Assembly: GCF_004337985.1 (NCBI RefSeq)
Contig: NC_043744.1
Span: forward strand, 2,730-66,729
DNA from: Pyricularia pennisetigena
Taxonomy: Eukaryota > Ascomycota > Sordariomycetes > Magnaporthales > Pyriculariaceae
DNA: 64,000 bases
Direction: 5' to 3'
Position numbers and translations under genes: made by a program. Below are positions 1-10,200 of the stretch, piece after piece. Under the pieces are notes generated by a model. That model saw only the letters and a program-made list of their open reading frames with translations, did not search any database and was not told where the DNA came from. Numbering within the stretch: position 1 is the first letter of the stretch; each line of letters begins with the position of its first letter.

Positions 1-2057
1 ATTCGTCAAGGGTCAGCCCCGGGCCAGGACCTACTTTGTGCATCACGACTTATAAGCCTTAGTAAGCCAGACGGAGGTATCCGCCCGATTGCTGTTGGAG
101 ATTTAATATATAAAGTTGCTTTTAAAGCTATTTTATCAACTTTATATAAACCCGGCTGTTTATTACCTTTCCAACTAGGGGTAAACAGCCCAGGGGGCGT
201 GGAACCGGCTATTTACACCCTCGAAGAAGCTATTATGGGACGTAATAGTAACGATATACAAACAGTTATTTCCCTGGATTTAGAAAACGCTTTTAATAGC
301 GTATCCAGGGCTGCAATAGCCTCTTCAGTAGCCAGATTTGCACCCACTTTTTACCGGTCTACCTGTTGGGCCTACAACCAACCTTCGATTTTAATAACGG
401 AAAACGGATCCATGTTAGCCTCTGCACAAGGTATACGACAGGGGGACCCTTTAGGACCGCTTTTATTTAGCCTCGCTTTCAGGCCGACTTTAGAAACGAT
501 CCAGAAAACCATCCCAGACGTATATATAGCGGCTTATTTGGACGACGTATATATTTTATCTAAAACGCCAAATATATTAGATAAAATATCCGGTATTATT
601 AAAGATAGCCCTTTCACCCTCAACAACGCCAAATCTACAGAAAAAAGTATCGAAGATTTAAAAATTAACGGGTTGCAAACTTTGGGTTCATTTATTGGAC
701 CTACGCATTTACGAAAAGAATTTTTACAAAATAAAGTCGAAAAATTCGAAACGGCCGTCAATTCACTTTACAAATTACCTAAGCAATACGGACTTTTATT
801 ATTGCGTAAAAGTACCCAGTTATTGTTACGGCATTTGTTACGCACTTTAAATTCTGAAGATTTATGGGAATTGTGGGAAAAAGTCGATAAATTATTAACG
901 GACTTCGTTATTAATTTAACTGATAAAAGTCGTATTAACGAGTATATTATACCGTTAATTACATTACCTATAAAAGATGGAGGATTTGGTTTACTTCGAC
1001 ACAACGGTATCGCTTCAGATATATACGATGCAGCAAAAATTTCAGCAACAAAAATATGCCGGCAAATTCAACGAATACCCAATTTTGTTCGCATAGACCA
1101 CGGGCCAACAGCAACGGAAATTTTAGAGCTTTTACATAAAGGTGTATTAGCTGACTGCAAAAACGACCTTTCCACCACCCAACGCAACGCTTTAACGGAA
1201 AACGCCAGTTATTTAGGCCGTAAATGGTTAAATGTTTTACCCATTCAAAAATCAAATCGATTAACGGATATAGAAATCGCCGAAGCCGTTCGTATAAGGT
1301 TACTAGCACCGGTTAAATCGTTAAATTACCCCTGCGGTTATTGCGGTAATTTAACGAATATTGGCCACGAAGACGTTTGTAAAGGAGCTTTGCGTAAAGA
1401 AACAGCCCGCCACGAATATATAAAACACGCATTTATTCGAGCTTTATCCATTAAACCCGAGTTGCACGTCGAAAAGGAGCCAGATTTAAAACACCTCGAC
1501 CCTAGTATTAACAACGGAATCAACAACGAAATCAACAACGAAATCAACAACGAAATTAACAACGAAATCAACAACGAAACCAATAACAATATTAACCCCG
1601 GAGTTAATATTAACGACAACGAAGTTAGCCCTACCCTTGACGGCCCTGTAGCCCCCGGAAGCCTTCCAACAACCCCTATTCGCTCCGGTACACGCAGGGA
1701 CCCCAACGGGTCCAGGGCAGACTTTGCGGTTATTAACGGAATTTCTAAATATTACTACGACGTACAAATCGTAGCAATAAATAAAGATTCCGCTAATATA
1801 GACCCGTTTAAAACACTAACGGATGCAGCCAATAAAAAGCGGCGAAAGTACCATTTTCTGGATCCACATTTTCACCCACTAATTATTAGTGTAGGTGGAC
1901 TTATGGAAAAACGCACCGCCCAGTCTTATAAACAGCTGCAGAAATTAGTGGGTCCCGTTGCAGCCCATTGGCTAGATACCTCGATTTCGTTGGCTTTACT
2001 ACGGTTTAGAACAGCGGCTGCAGCATCGATAGCCAAAGACCTACCTCGACGAATCTG

Positions 2058-2058
<1 letters not shown>
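1..2058 (+). CDS. LINE reverse transcriptase with restriction-like endonuclease (partial, open throughout)
   Basis: The reading frame is open from base 1 to the TGA at 2056-2058, 686 codons, with its start outside the window. Seen in order: the RT motif with KPDGGIRPIAVGDL near 64-105, the first catalytic Asp in SLDLENAF (Asp at 277-279), the GIRQGDPLGPLLF motif near 430-470, and the catalytic YLDD box at 535-546. A CCHC knuckle with C-x2-C-x7-H-x3-C spacing lies at 1333-1380. A variable Asn-rich linker of NNEI repeats follows at about 1507-1600, and then a restriction-like endonuclease: RAD, 12 residues, then D (Asp codons 1720-1722 and 1759-1761), where the family consensus is R/K-P-D-x12-14-D/E. 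The protein would reverse transcribe its own RNA from a cut chromosomal end. Unlike copies 2 and 4 it has no RIP stop, so it may be recent or active. Confidence 0.88.
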
Positions 2059-2093
<35 letters not shown>

Positions 2094-2264
2094 TCGTTTT
2101 ATTCGCTGAGCAACTCACGTTTACCACCTTTGTTATACACCCTCGTTTAGCACTTTTCCTTTGTTCGTTAATTTTATTTTTATTGTTATTTTTACTTTTA
2201 TTTTCTTTTATCTTTATTTTTATCTTTATTCTACTTTTACTTTTTATTTTCTTTCATATTTTTA
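2059..2264 (+). other. LINE copy 1 3' untranslated region with poly(T) and T-rich repeats
   Basis: A run of 30 T follows the stop codon almost at once. Next comes a segment shared by all four copies, beginning near ATTCGCTGAGCAA, and then loose TTTTTA and TTTAT repeats. In copies 2-4 this region continues to a common end before CCCTAA. Here it breaks off inside the T-rich part. Confidence 0.7.
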
Positions 2265-2276
2265 CCCTAACCCTAA
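2265..2276. repeat. Interstitial telomeric tract, two CCCTAA units
   Basis: Exactly two CCCTAA units join LINE copy 1 to module A. On the + strand the C-rich strand reads towards the right, as at a left chromosome end, so left is telomere-proximal. The tract is most simply a relic of a former telomere cap on the broken left end of module A. Confidence 0.85.
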
Positions 2277-2700
2277 CGCCTAATTTTAGCCGAAAAATCG
2301 CCCCTTTACCGTACGGCGTTACGGGCTTTTTTGTCGGCGTTTTCGGCGGCCTGGCGCAAATTTATATCCTCGGTTTCGGTATTATGTTCGAATTAATACG
2401 TATCGCCGACTCGTTCCCACACGGCCGCGTCGGTAATTTTCAGTTTTGCAAACTATTTAATGGCCTTATCCATTTCCCTGCGCAAAATTGCCGCGCTATA
2501 CTCCAAATTATACTATCCTCCTTCGACAATTACGACGTTACCCCGGCGGATATAGGAAATACTGGTACCGTTTCGCAATTATATAATTTTTAATGGATCC
2601 AAATAACAAATTAGGATTATTAAATATAAATTTGGTTTCGATTTAACAACGGTATAATAATTAGTAACGATTTTATACCTCGGGTTTTATTACCCGCCTT
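2277..2700 (-). pseudogene. Possible decayed coding remnant cut off at the telomeric tract
   Basis: The minus strand carries a charged, Ala-rich stretch (for example LRQAAENADKKARNAVR near 2310-2370) interrupted by RIP-like stops, running leftwards until it is cut by the CCCTAA tract. CpG density is higher here than in the AT-rich sequence that follows. I cannot assign a family. It could equally be an accidental open stretch. Confidence 0.25.
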
Positions 2701-3145
2701 TATAAGGACTGTTCCAATGGTTTCGTTGGTCGATATATTACGTATTAATTAATAATTAAAATCGAAATGTATTGTAAATCGAACCAATATTATAAAATCG
2801 GCGATCGCAGAATTCGTATCGTGTCCAAATAATCGTGCGTGTTAACAATGGTGCAATATAATTTTAAAATTTGGGTTAATATTATAAAATCGGCGATCGC
2901 CGAATTTGGGGTGCGAATTGGCACCAGGCGTAAAAAATTATCGGTTGGATTAATTTAAAATTAAAAGGAAATGGGAGGATAATAGATATTTATAATATTA
3001 AATTATTAATAAATAATATTTTTACCAAATATTTATCGATAAGGTCCGAAATAATACGGCGACGTATATAATTCGATAATGTGTTCGGGTCGCGGATTTC
3101 GCAATATTATCGACGCGGATATAGCGGTAATTAATAAATATACGG

Positions 3146-3367
3146 GCGTGGTGGGTAGATCCGGTAATACCCGGTTTATAATCGAAGGTTTGGAAATGGC
3201 GCCGGGAGGTAAATGCACGGCGTGGTGGATGGACCTGGCGATACGCGGTTTATATGTACATGTTTGGAAATAGCGCTAATAGGTGAAAATAAGGCGTGGT
3301 GGATGGATTTAGCGATACCCGGCTTGTAGACGGGGGAATGGAAATGGCGTTTTGGGAAATCCTCGAT
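3146..3367. repeat. Tandem repeat, three 74-bp units
   Basis: Units start at 3146, 3220 and 3294, each opening with GCGTGGTGG and containing a GGAAAT(G/A)GCG box about 55 bases later. The spacing is exactly 74 in both steps. The units are diverged but easily aligned. Confidence 0.8.
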
Positions 3368-3910
3368 ATATAATACCAGCACGCAATCGAATTTATATAC
3401 GATTCGTCGATCACATTAATACGTCCCGTACGGTTAATTAAAACGTAAATTTCGAATGCATTTTTATGGTTTTTTTGGTGGAAATTAAAAAATTAAACGT
3501 ATACGAATTAATAATTGTTTTTGCGGGTAAAAATTACTTTTCCTGCCTTTTTAATTCGGTTTGGAAATAAATATATAGCAGCACGAGAATATTTGGGGAT
3601 AATAAATTGGATACGCGAAATATAACGCTTATTTTTTAATACCGAATTCGCCGATAATTTTGGGTTTGTTATGCTTGTATTTTGGTAAATATAACCATTT
3701 TTTTGGTTCGTTTGGTGCTTGGGTAAATGTAAATTGCTATTTAATAACCAGTATATATTGTATAAATTTGCAAATATTAGCAATTATGGTTAATCGGTTG
3801 GAAAATGGAGCGCGGCAACCTGGGGATTATATGTATATATTAATAACCGATAAACCGTTTTATTGTAAATCGTTTTTCGCGATATATTTACTGGTTTGGT
3901 TATATTAAAA

Positions 3911-4285
3911 TAAGATAGGCGAACTATGTTTACTGGTTTGTATTAATATCGACGAAAGGTTAGTTACGAGGTAAAATAAATAAATAATTGTGCGAAAAAC
4001 TGGTATTTAACCGATTGGGTTGGTTTTATTGGAGTAAGATGGGCGAACCGAAATTGTTAATTTGTTTTAATGTCGACGAAAGGTTAATTGTAAGGCAGGA
4101 GGAAAAAATACCTTTGTAAGGAAATAAAATTATAATCGATTAATTTGGCCCGTTTTGGAATAAGGTGGGCGGGGTTATAGCGGTTAATTTGTGTTAAAAT
4201 CGGCGAAGGGGTTGGTTGTAAAATATAAGGATAAAACCGGCCCAATAAAAAAATAATCGTGCGAATAGTATAAATAAAACCGATA
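3911..4285. repeat. Tandem repeat, three units of about 125 bp
   Basis: Units start near 3911, 4035 and 4161 with TAAGATGGGCG-like sequence followed by a TCGACGAAAGG-like box about 40 bases later. The spacing is 124 and 126 bases. Copies are decayed by transitions. Confidence 0.75.
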
Positions 4286-4338
4286 ATATTCCATTAAAAA
4301 ATAAATTGGGGCGAGTAAAACAGGTGTGCAATGCCTCG

Positions 4339-4692
4339 TTATTTGGCCTTTATATAAATGCAATAAAATACTAATATTAAATTATCCATACGTCCTAATT
4401 TCCAGTCGACGTATATTTCCCGCGTTGCACCGTTTTTTAACCCCATTTCCCCTAATTTAAATCGACGTCGACCGCCGTATCGTTCCTTTCCGGCCGATAT
4501 AATCGAACTGCCACCCGTTGCGTAATACGCGGGCGTAATAAATCGTTCGGTCGTGTGCAGGGCGGCGTGGCGGTTAAATCGAATATTCGAACGGGGTAAT
4601 TTCGTTAGTAATTTCCGGGGGGTTTTTTTATATGTAAATGGGCGATCCGTAGCTGTTTTGTTAAAGAGGCGGGGAAGGTGAATGGTTCGCAC
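4339..4692 (-). pseudogene. Small ORF conserved in module B, function unknown
   Basis: An open frame of 117 codons lies on the minus strand, rich in Arg and Lys (for example GKERYGGRRRFKLGEMGL). The same frame is recognisable in module B at 26335-26688 with mostly conservative RIP changes and without the upstream ATG. It may be the last exon of the coiled-coil gene immediately to its right, or a separate small gene. No domain is recognised. Confidence 0.3.
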
Positions 4693-4711
4693 CTACGGTG
4701 CGCCATATAAA

Positions 4712-6900
4712 TTAAAACTCGTACTTAAATTTAATATTTTTCGAAACAATCCTGGTACGAGTTTCTATGGCCCGATCCCTGCGGGCTTCGAATTCGAAAT
4801 ATTTTCCCATTAATTTCCGCTTTTCGGCCTTATTTTGCGTTATAATATCGGTGTACGATTTTTCGAGGATTTCTATAATTGCTATTTGGGCCGATGCGAT
4901 TTTGAATTTATTATTTATTTTACGGATAAAACCACGATATATGGGCTGGTACGCGACCAAAACCTCGGCCGTACCTTTAAACGATTTAATCCGCCCTTTT
5001 TTGTTGCTAATACCCACGCGGGTATCGTAAATATCGCGTTTAAACTGGTCGAACTATTTAGTTTTTTCGGCGAAATAATGGACAAATTTGGCCCAATCGT
5101 CCGCGTATATGGACGCGGAAATGGAATTTAGCTTTTTAAAATAAACGATTTCGCCGTCGCCTATAAGTATTTAATCGATTCGCGGGTAAACGCTGGGTTG
5201 GAAACGGTTAAATGGGTAACGGTTATCCCAATTGGAGGAATTGGCGGGACGTTCGATACCGGCGCCCTTTGCGGGGAAATCGATGGTTTTACCTGTCGCT
5301 ATTTATATAAATATCCAAATGGTCGTGGTAATTTAGTAAATAATTGTTAATTTTATAAAATCGGCGATCGCCGTTTTTTTGTAAAATATATTAACCTTAA
5401 TCGAAGGGATAATTCGGATTGGTAATGCAAAGGTTATATTGGTGAAAAAAGGTGGAAAAGGACGAAATATCGGCGAGGAATATATTATATATATAATGTT
5501 TAAACGGTTGTAATTATATAACAGTTTTATCGATAAAAATAAATAAAATTTCGACGTCCTGTAATTATTTATATATATAATTATATTATACGTTTATCGT
5601 TTATAAGGTTTTTCGTTTTTAATTATATTAATCGCTGGCCGTACCGGTTATTACGTGGTTTTGGGCGTTTATCGGATATTTCCCACGGCCGAAGCGATTA
5701 TAAAATTATCCCGAGGACACGCAATTGGCCGGTTAAACGCTGGTACGGTATACGATATTTACGCTAATATATATATTAGGCGACGCGGGGTTTTATTTCG
5801 AAATTACGTTTATCGTATATGCGATAATGGTTATATACGCCTCCATTATACCGCAAAACCAGCCAAACCACGTTTCCACCATCCCTCCAACTAAAATAAT
5901 CCCATTTATATATTTTAACCAGGTTAAATAGGCCCTAAAACCGGGTATACGCGGGTAATATATATCGCGCCTATATGGGTTGGGGTTATCGGTAAAGGTT
6001 AGGACGGGTGCGATAATGTCGTTTCGTTAAATAAAATTGGTTTCGTTTCTTTCGTGCTTTATACGCCTAATAGTCGGGCGTTTTTTATACCGTTGGTTGG
6101 GGCCTTCGCCATCGCAACCCCAGCGGTTACTGCATCCGGGCCATTCGTTATTACCGGAATCGTCGTTATCCACGCGGCGACCTAAAAACTGCTGCTCCGG
6201 TACGCCGTTATCGTTAAACAGTTTTTGGTGCGGTTTAATACGTTTACCCAATTGGACCTGGAGCGATTCCATTCGCGATAGGGCCTGTTCGAATTCGACG
6301 TCGGTTTATTACGCGGTCGTTTTTAAGATATTGATTTGGCGTTTTAATCTTTTATATTTGGCGTCGAAAATATTGTATTTGGTTTTTATTTTGCGGACCG
6401 TGACCTGGTAACGGATATTATGGCCGTCGGTGAGGTTTTTTTGGGCCTCCGCGGCGGTAAATTTAGCTTGGAGTCGATAATTTGTATTTTTAAAAAGGGT
6501 TATTTCGGCGGTAGCGTCGAGGAATTGCTTTTTTAAGCTGTTTAACTGGTCCTAAATAAAATTTAACGAATTAACGTATATGGTCAATTTATCGTTTTTA
6601 ATAAAATATTCGAACGAAGTTTTGTCGTCGATGGCGAAAATGGTAGTAACGCCTTTTCCATCGTTAATTTTTACGACGTCGTCCTGGCCGTATATATTAA
6701 TGGGTAAATCGCCACGCCCGTAAATAGTGAAATCCATATCGTATTTTGGGGCGACGCGATCGGTGCGGTTTACCGTAAATGCGGTAAATATATTGTCCGT
6801 TGGTTGCTATAAACGTCGTTGGGATAAATATATTTTTCAGCTATTTTGTTAATTTTACGAAAACCCGGATCGCCGATGGATTTTGTTATTTTTAGCATTT
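4712..6900 (-). pseudogene. Decayed minus-strand gene with coiled-coil character
   Basis: Several open blocks on the minus strand line up as one decayed gene. From 5' to 3' these are a block at 6552-6737 with a DDVVKINDGKGVTTIFAIDDK stretch, a charged helical stretch over 6300-6550, a block at 6027-6272, and a terminal block at 4712-5017 ending in KFKYEF. Stops between them are mostly of the CAA/CAG-to-TAA/TAG type. The last block has long Lys/Glu/Ile helices typical of a coiled coil. A counterpart with the same order lies in module B at about 26708-28896. I do not recognise the family. The position beside two helicase genes suggests a further module gene, but no role can be assigned. Confidence 0.4.
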
Positions 6901-7299
6901 ATTTGGATTAATTTGTTATAAAGATGGTGTCGGGTGGTTTGGTTTAAAATAAAGAACGGGTTAAAGGATTCGCAAATTATATATCCTGTTAATTATGGGT
7001 TTATCGATAAGGTGCTATAAAATATAATAATAAAAATATATGCCATAAATCGGGGTCGTGCTGTTCGATAATGTAATTTGTGTTTCCGCCCGTTTGGCAT
7101 AATATGCGAATAACGATCCGGATTTATATATTATACGTAGGCCAATACGCTATGGGGCCGCGTTACCCCGTTCGATGCTCGCTGGCGTCGGTTTTTTACA
7201 TTTTGGCCGGCGCGGGAAATGGTTTATATGGATAAGTTTTTATTCGACCTATTATCCTTAAACGGATTCCCTGGTATATATAGTATTTGTATATATATA

Positions 7300-10200
7300 T
7301 ATCGCTAATATAATGGGGTTTTGTTCGTTTATTTTACGACGTTTATTCGTCGTCCTCCTCCTCGTGCTCCTTATCTTCCTTTTCGTCGTTTTTAACCTCC
7401 TGCTCCTTCTTTTCCTTTTTATTTTCCTTTTTTTCATTTTCCTTTTTATATTCCTCCTCCCTTTTACCTTCTTTTTCGTTTTCCTCCCCACCTTATCCTT
7501 TATCCTCCTCCTCCTCGTTTTACTGCTTTTTTTTATTTTATTGTTTTTTTTTATTTTATTGCTCCTTTTCGTTAAATTATTCGTTTAATGCGGTGATAAA
7601 TTTTTTGTTAAATACTTTTTTATTTATATTAGGGAGGGTTTTACCGCCCGTGGCGGGTATAATGGGGCCTGGAAATGTTTTGCCCGACGTGGTGGGGCGT
7701 ATGGTTGGGGTTAACGGAACTGCCACCTCGGCCGCGGCAGCGGTTACTACCGCTTTTTTGGCTTTTTTATTACGACGACGGGTCGCGGCCGTTTTTTGGC
7801 CGCGCGTTAAAACTGGGGTAATTGGGATAACGATTATCGCGTCGGCGACCTGGGGAAACGACCTATTCGAAACGGCCTAAACTGTTACCGTTTTTTTGGT
7901 TTTTTTATTGCGACGGCGGGTGGCGGCCGATTTTTGTACGCGGGTAAACGTCGGGGTAATTGCGGGGGTAATGGGCTGTTTAATAGGCGAATTAATCGTA
8001 ATACGTTAACGTTTAAACCGGGGGGTTTATTCGTCGTTTGGTTCGTCCTGCTCCGGGGTTTTACGTTTAAAGGTTGCGGCCGTTTCGTCGTTTAAAAATG
8101 GCGCGTTAGGTATTTCGACGTCGGGGGCGAATACGTCCTGGTTATTTTGGTATTAAAAATGTTCGTTTAATTTATGGGCGTTATTATTTCCGAAAAATAT
8201 TTTATTAAAATCGGTAATATTATCGCGAATAAGGAGGGGTTATGGCGCTGGAATAAGGGTGGATTCGACCGGTTATTCGTATTACCTACTGGGGCCGGGG
8301 TCGCCCGCGATTTCGGGTTCGTCGCTATAATGGGGTACCGCGTTGGATTGGGATAAAACGTCCTACGAATTGGGGACGACCATTATCGCGTCGTAATTGC
8401 GTACGGTAGCGCGCGCTATATTAACCGTCGGCCGGGTAAGGTTATTAATAATAACGCGGCGGTTAGGTGTAAATTACGGGGCGGGGGTGGTTAATAGGTT
8501 AACGTCGCCGTCGCGTGGGGCGGGGGGGAAATTTACGGTGGTGGGTATAACGTCCTTAGGGCGGTTGGGGAATTCGGTCCTCCGGGGCAAAGGGCGGGTG
8601 CGTAATAGGGGGTCGTTGTAATATTCGTCCTCGTGGGCCTGCGAGGTTATATTGGCCAATTGGTTTATGGTAAAATTGGTTATTTCGGGTAAAACCGGCG
8701 TTTCGCGGCGGGCGGGGCGCGGCCTGGGGGTGGGAAAATCCGTTGCGTTAAACAAAATTTTAAAATGGTTTATCGCTTTTATTTGCGGCGTTTTATCGTA
8801 TATTTTAATACGGTTTATATAACCGAAAATGGCGCGGTTAATAGGGATAGGGGTTTGGCGTTTGTTAAAACGGGGGTTAATTTTGGTTTTATCGAGGTAT
8901 TCCACGTGGTATTTACTTACCTAAGCGGGGTAAAAAGCGTCGACGATGCGGGTTAATTCCAACCGCTGGTCGGCGTCGACGGGGTTTAGGTTTTTATTAA
9001 AACGGGCGGTTATTTCGACGAAAATTATAACCTTGGTTGGCGTATCGATATTGCCGAAATAATCGTTACCGACGAACCTCCTCCGTTCGGCCAGGTAGGC
9101 GAGTAATAATACGCGCGGGCGCATATTCCAATGGTCCATAAATTCGACGAATTTATCGCCGTCTTTAATACCGCGGCGTGCATGGCGGTAATTATATACC
9201 AGCGACGCGACGTTAGTGTAAAGTTTCCCGACCCTGCGCCGTTTTTTGTCCGTATATTGTTCGACGTAAACGGGGGGGAATAATATTTACGAATAATGGT
9301 TAAAAGGTATACCGAAGATGACGCGAATATATTCGTAATTTAGGGTCCCGTTGGTCGCGGCGGATTGCATAATTTCGTCGTTAAATGCCTGCATTTCGGG
9401 CAAACGACCCTTTCCCTACCATTGGGCGTACCATTTTTCGAACCGTCGTTTTTCTATATATTGCGTATATGCGTCGTCCAATCGTATAACCTCCCAGTGG
9501 ACCGTTTTCGTCTATCCCGTGCGATGGAGCTTATTTGCAAATTGCAGCGTATTGGAGTAATTCCAACCTTTTTGGAATTATATACCATAATTGTATTGCA
9601 GGTGGAAGTTAATACCGCTCGACGCGACCGCCATAAATATAAAAAATACGTCGACCTCCGTGTTTTTTTTATTAAATATTTTTCCCGCGCGGACGCGGTC
9701 GCCGCTGTAAATAAACGATAAAACGTTGTAAACGCGTATACCGTATTCGAATAAAATAAAGTTTATAAGCCTATATATTTCGTTAATATATATGTCGCAG
9801 CACGTATATCGCGAATTCGTTAATCGCCGATTATAGGCCTGCGGTCGCGGTGGTGGTAAAATTGAAAGGGGGGCGGGTGCATTTACATTTGGGCGTAGGG
9901 GTTGTCGACCATTAACAAAACGCGTTCCTGTAATATGGAAAAATAAACAATTCGGCGCACGGCGTAAATTATAATAGGCGATTTATTTACGGTTTACAGC
10001 GCCATTTGCGCGCGGTCCGTATAAAGGGTTAGGTAAATATTTTCCGCTATTTTAAACAAGTAATTAAATCCGCCGTCGGCGGGGTTTAACGTCGTTATAT
10101 TTTTAACGTGGTTTTATCCGAATTTGGGATTTAGGTAGCCCTGGTTCCGTAATATTTGGCGTTTAAATATCGTTATTTCGCCGGGGTTTAGCGACGCGCG

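Larger units (their letters stand above)
1..2264 (+). mobile_element. LINE copy 1, telomere-targeted non-LTR retrotransposon (5' part outside window)
   Basis: This is the outermost of four related non-LTR retrotransposon copies. The window begins inside its reverse transcriptase. After the stop codon comes a run of 30 T (2063-2092) and a T-rich 3' region with TTTTTA-type repeats, ending directly at a 12-bp CCCTAA tract. Relative to copies 2-4 its 3' region stops about 200 bases early: the others continue to a conserved end just before CCCTAA. There is no poly(A) tail. Family knowledge: non-LTR elements with a restriction-like endonuclease usually insert at specific sites, and MoTeR, SLACS and CRE elements belong to that group. 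Telomere targeting is inferred from the 3' junctions of all copies. Confidence 0.85.
2701..4306. other. AT-rich non-coding left part of module A
   Basis: No convincing gene is seen. The stretch contains two copies of TATAAAATCGGCGATCGC at 2791 and 2883, 92 bases apart, and two tandem repeat blocks annotated separately. It has no counterpart in modules B or C because they are truncated further right. Confidence 0.6.

Noticed and set aside
534..1767. Several minus-strand frames inside the LINE coding region
   Set aside because: They repeat in every LINE copy only because the sense strand is conserved, and the RT motifs fix the coding strand.
2183..2593. Phe/Ile-rich plus-strand frame across the LINE 3' end
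   Set aside because: It arises from the T-rich 3' region and crosses the telomeric junction into module A; the similar frames after copies 2-4 are of the same kind.
7313..7588. Leu/Phe-rich plus-strand frame that looks like a membrane protein
   Set aside because: It is the antisense of the Lys/Glu-rich tail of the SNF2-family gene and is degraded by low complexity in module B.
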